Assembly (NCBI GenBank): GCA_008360955.1 | Contig: LUCM01008171.1 | Location: 1-64,000 of the forward strand | DNA from: Fasciolopsis buskii | Lineage: Eukaryota; Platyhelminthes; Trematoda; Plagiorchiida; Fasciolidae | Direction of reading: 5' to 3' | Length of the DNA: 64,000 nucleotides | In this document: positions 62,691 through 64,000 of the stretch, in pieces | Position numbering within the stretch: position 1 is the first letter of the stretch | Layout: each line of letters opens with the position of its first letter | Made by a program: the position numbers and the translations under genes | The notes under the pieces: model-generated | Databases searched by the model: none | The model's input: the letters and a program-made list of their open reading frames with translations, nothing else | What the model was told of the DNA's origin: nothing

Positions 62691-63532
62691 AACATCAGCA
62701 GTGCATGATATTTCGTCCTTAGGTGTTACTGGATCTTGCGGACCACAGACCAGTTTCGCATCAGTTTGAAAACTCCCATGTCAGGGCAAACTTCCCCGTG
62801 ATGGATACAGGGGCCATATCTTGTAGTGTTGTTATTCAGGGAACCGCGGGAAATCATCCTGGCTGCCTTAAAGGCTGTGCTTGATTCATGACCTTTCGTT
62901 CCTGGGTTTGCGTGCCATCTTGGGCTCAGTGGATGTGGGATGCCAATTACTCCCAACAAGGATAAAACAGCTGCACAATGTTTTCATGGTCTTCAATGAC
63001 AAGTTGGATGTTGACAATTTATTGCGAATCCTGAGGAAAAATGAAAAAGATCCTATTACCAGCCACTTAACACACTTGTCTAGGATCATTAGGAAAAACA
63101 AACTCTTACTGCTGAAAACCAAGTAATTTCAGAGTGTTATGGTTAAGAATTTTGAAGAATAGCCGTGAGATGCTTTGAAAACTTAGAGGAACTTTTAACA
63201 GAAAACAATGAAATCTACATAACTACAGAAGATATTCCCAAAATATATGTCGAATGACAGAAACGAATTATCGTGAGCACACATCCAGCCGCATTTCGTC
63301 TATTGAAGTAGCTTAGGTATGTACACATAGATTGCGTTATAGCTCAGTCGATGAAACTTGAAAAATGTAAATTGTTTTGGGACTGAACAGCTTTTGGCTT
63401 CCAGAATTCTCCCTCAAATGACCCGATGGACAATTATGTCGTTGCTAATCCTTTGTCGTAAACAAAATGCATTACTTTAATCCCCTGGTTTGTTTATGGT
63501 CTGTTTTTTTCCAAAATAGGTTAATTCCCTTC
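62691..63532. other. Nothing recognised
   Basis: Short open frames on both strands at 62881-63126 overlap each other and have no motif. Confidence 0.4.
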
Positions 63533-63880
63533 TCAATTAGTTTCGATGCACCAGAAGGCATAAGAAAATCCAGTAAAAGAATGTGTTGGTTCTTGTTCAA
63601 GTACATTAAGAGGATTTGTCGCTAATTTATCGGTAAACAAGTCGGCAAGCAATTTGTTCCATTTGTCAAAATCCCAATCGAGATGGGAGCTAGGTTCATG
63701 CTGCCGACATCCCTCCATTGATTCTCTGCTTGTTGTGTTGCTCTTGTTTTTTTCTTCTACCACTCGAAGTCTGATAAACTTCTGCTTGATCAAATATACC
63801 GGGCTTGGGATTGGGAGTCCAATGGTCCGAAAAAGCATTTTTGGGATCTCCAATGCAAAACGGAGTAACAGTACCCTGGA
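63533..63880 (-). CDS. Unrecognised exon-like ORFs, possibly two exons
   Basis: On the minus strand an acceptor-like TCAACTATTTCCAG is followed by an open frame reading GTVTPFCIGDPKNAFSDHW and TPNPKPGIFDQAE. A second frame lower down reads HEPSSHLDWDFDKWNKLLAD, continues through FTDKLATNPLNVLEQEP and ends FWCIETN at a TGA (63533-63535). A donor after DQAE (GTTTAT) and an acceptor before HEPSS (GTCGGCAG) would join them in frame with a short intron. The composition looks protein-like, but I do not recognise a family. It lies upstream of lipin on the same strand. Confidence 0.3.
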   Translation of the reverse strand, partial: SRVLLLRFALEIPKMLFRTIGLPIPSPVYLIKQKFIRLRVVEEKNKSNTTSRESMEGCRQHEPSSHLDWDFDKWNKLLADLFTDKLATNPLNVLEQEPTHSFTGFSYAFWCIETN

Positions 63881-64000
63881 AATAGTTGACAACTGTTTGC
63901 TCACAAGGAAACAAATGTTTTTGCTTTCAGGACAGGTTATAACTATTATCACTATTTTCAGAAACGCTGATTTCCATTCAATTCAAATCTGTAGGGTACT

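Noticed and set aside
1..64000. CRISPR array, prokaryotic operon, rRNA or phage-like module
   Set aside because: No regularly spaced repeats, ribosome-binding-site-spaced ORFs or rRNA-like sequence were seen. Spliced exons and metazoan retroelements show a eukaryotic genome.

Overview
The window looks like nuclear DNA of an animal, most probably a parasitic flatworm (trematode or cestode). The genes are split by introns ranging from about 50 bp to more than 16 kb. The DNA between exons is packed with decayed retrotransposons: RTE-clade elements with the AP-endonuclease/RT layout common in trematode genomes, a Penelope-like element with a GIY-YIG nuclease, CR1-like elements and tRNA-derived SINEs. 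No prokaryotic gene organisation, CRISPR array, rRNA or functional tRNA was seen. The species is an inference from repeat types and gene structure.

Two real protein genes can be read, both on the minus strand and in tandem. (1) Lipin, a phosphatidate phosphatase, at 51226-53494: one very long coding exon with an intact N-LIP region, polybasic signal and catalytic DVDGT motif. (2) An ACBD6-type acyl-CoA-binding/ankyrin protein at 10245-50799. I assembled it from six exons (50674-50799, 34386-34450, 32331-32427, 23304-23486, 10432-10552, 10245-10378). All joints keep frame and have GT-AG borders. The protein would have about 241 residues after its initiator. The first recognised ACBD6 exon starts only 426 bp after the lipin stop. 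I see no canonical poly(A) signal between them, and the acceptor is in the phase that a flatworm spliced leader ending in AUG would need. A lipin-ACBD6 lipid-metabolism transcription unit resolved by trans-splicing is therefore a testable possibility. A nine-codon cis-spliced first exon at 50901-50927 is the competing model.

Layout: 1-4227, nothing recognised. 4228-6585, a Penelope-like element with an inverted second copy of its 3' end. 6586-10063, mostly featureless, with one candidate exon and a TA repeat. 10064-50799, the ACBD6 gene. Its introns hold an endonuclease fragment (11.5 kb), an RTE 5' fragment (13 kb), a decayed non-LTR element (16-17.8 kb), three almost identical dead RTE copies (A 18.9-22.3 kb, B 27.5-30.9 kb, C 41.3-44.7 kb, C inverted), a diverged fourth RTE copy (D 39.7-41.1 kb) and a SINE (24.1-24.3 kb). 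50800-51225, the gene boundary. 51226-53494, lipin. 53.6-61.5 kb, two or three decayed CR1-like elements, one with a nested SINE. 62.6 kb, a second type of SINE. 63.5-63.9 kb, an unrecognised exon-like ORF.

The two genes belong to the same area of metabolism. Lipin converts phosphatidate to diacylglycerol, and ACBD6 binds long-chain acyl-CoA and is linked in vertebrates to lipid acylation and N-myristoylation. Copies A, B and C are unusual because they share the same lethal damage (internal RT deletion, altered endonuclease residues, same stops) yet are almost identical, so they did not copy themselves.
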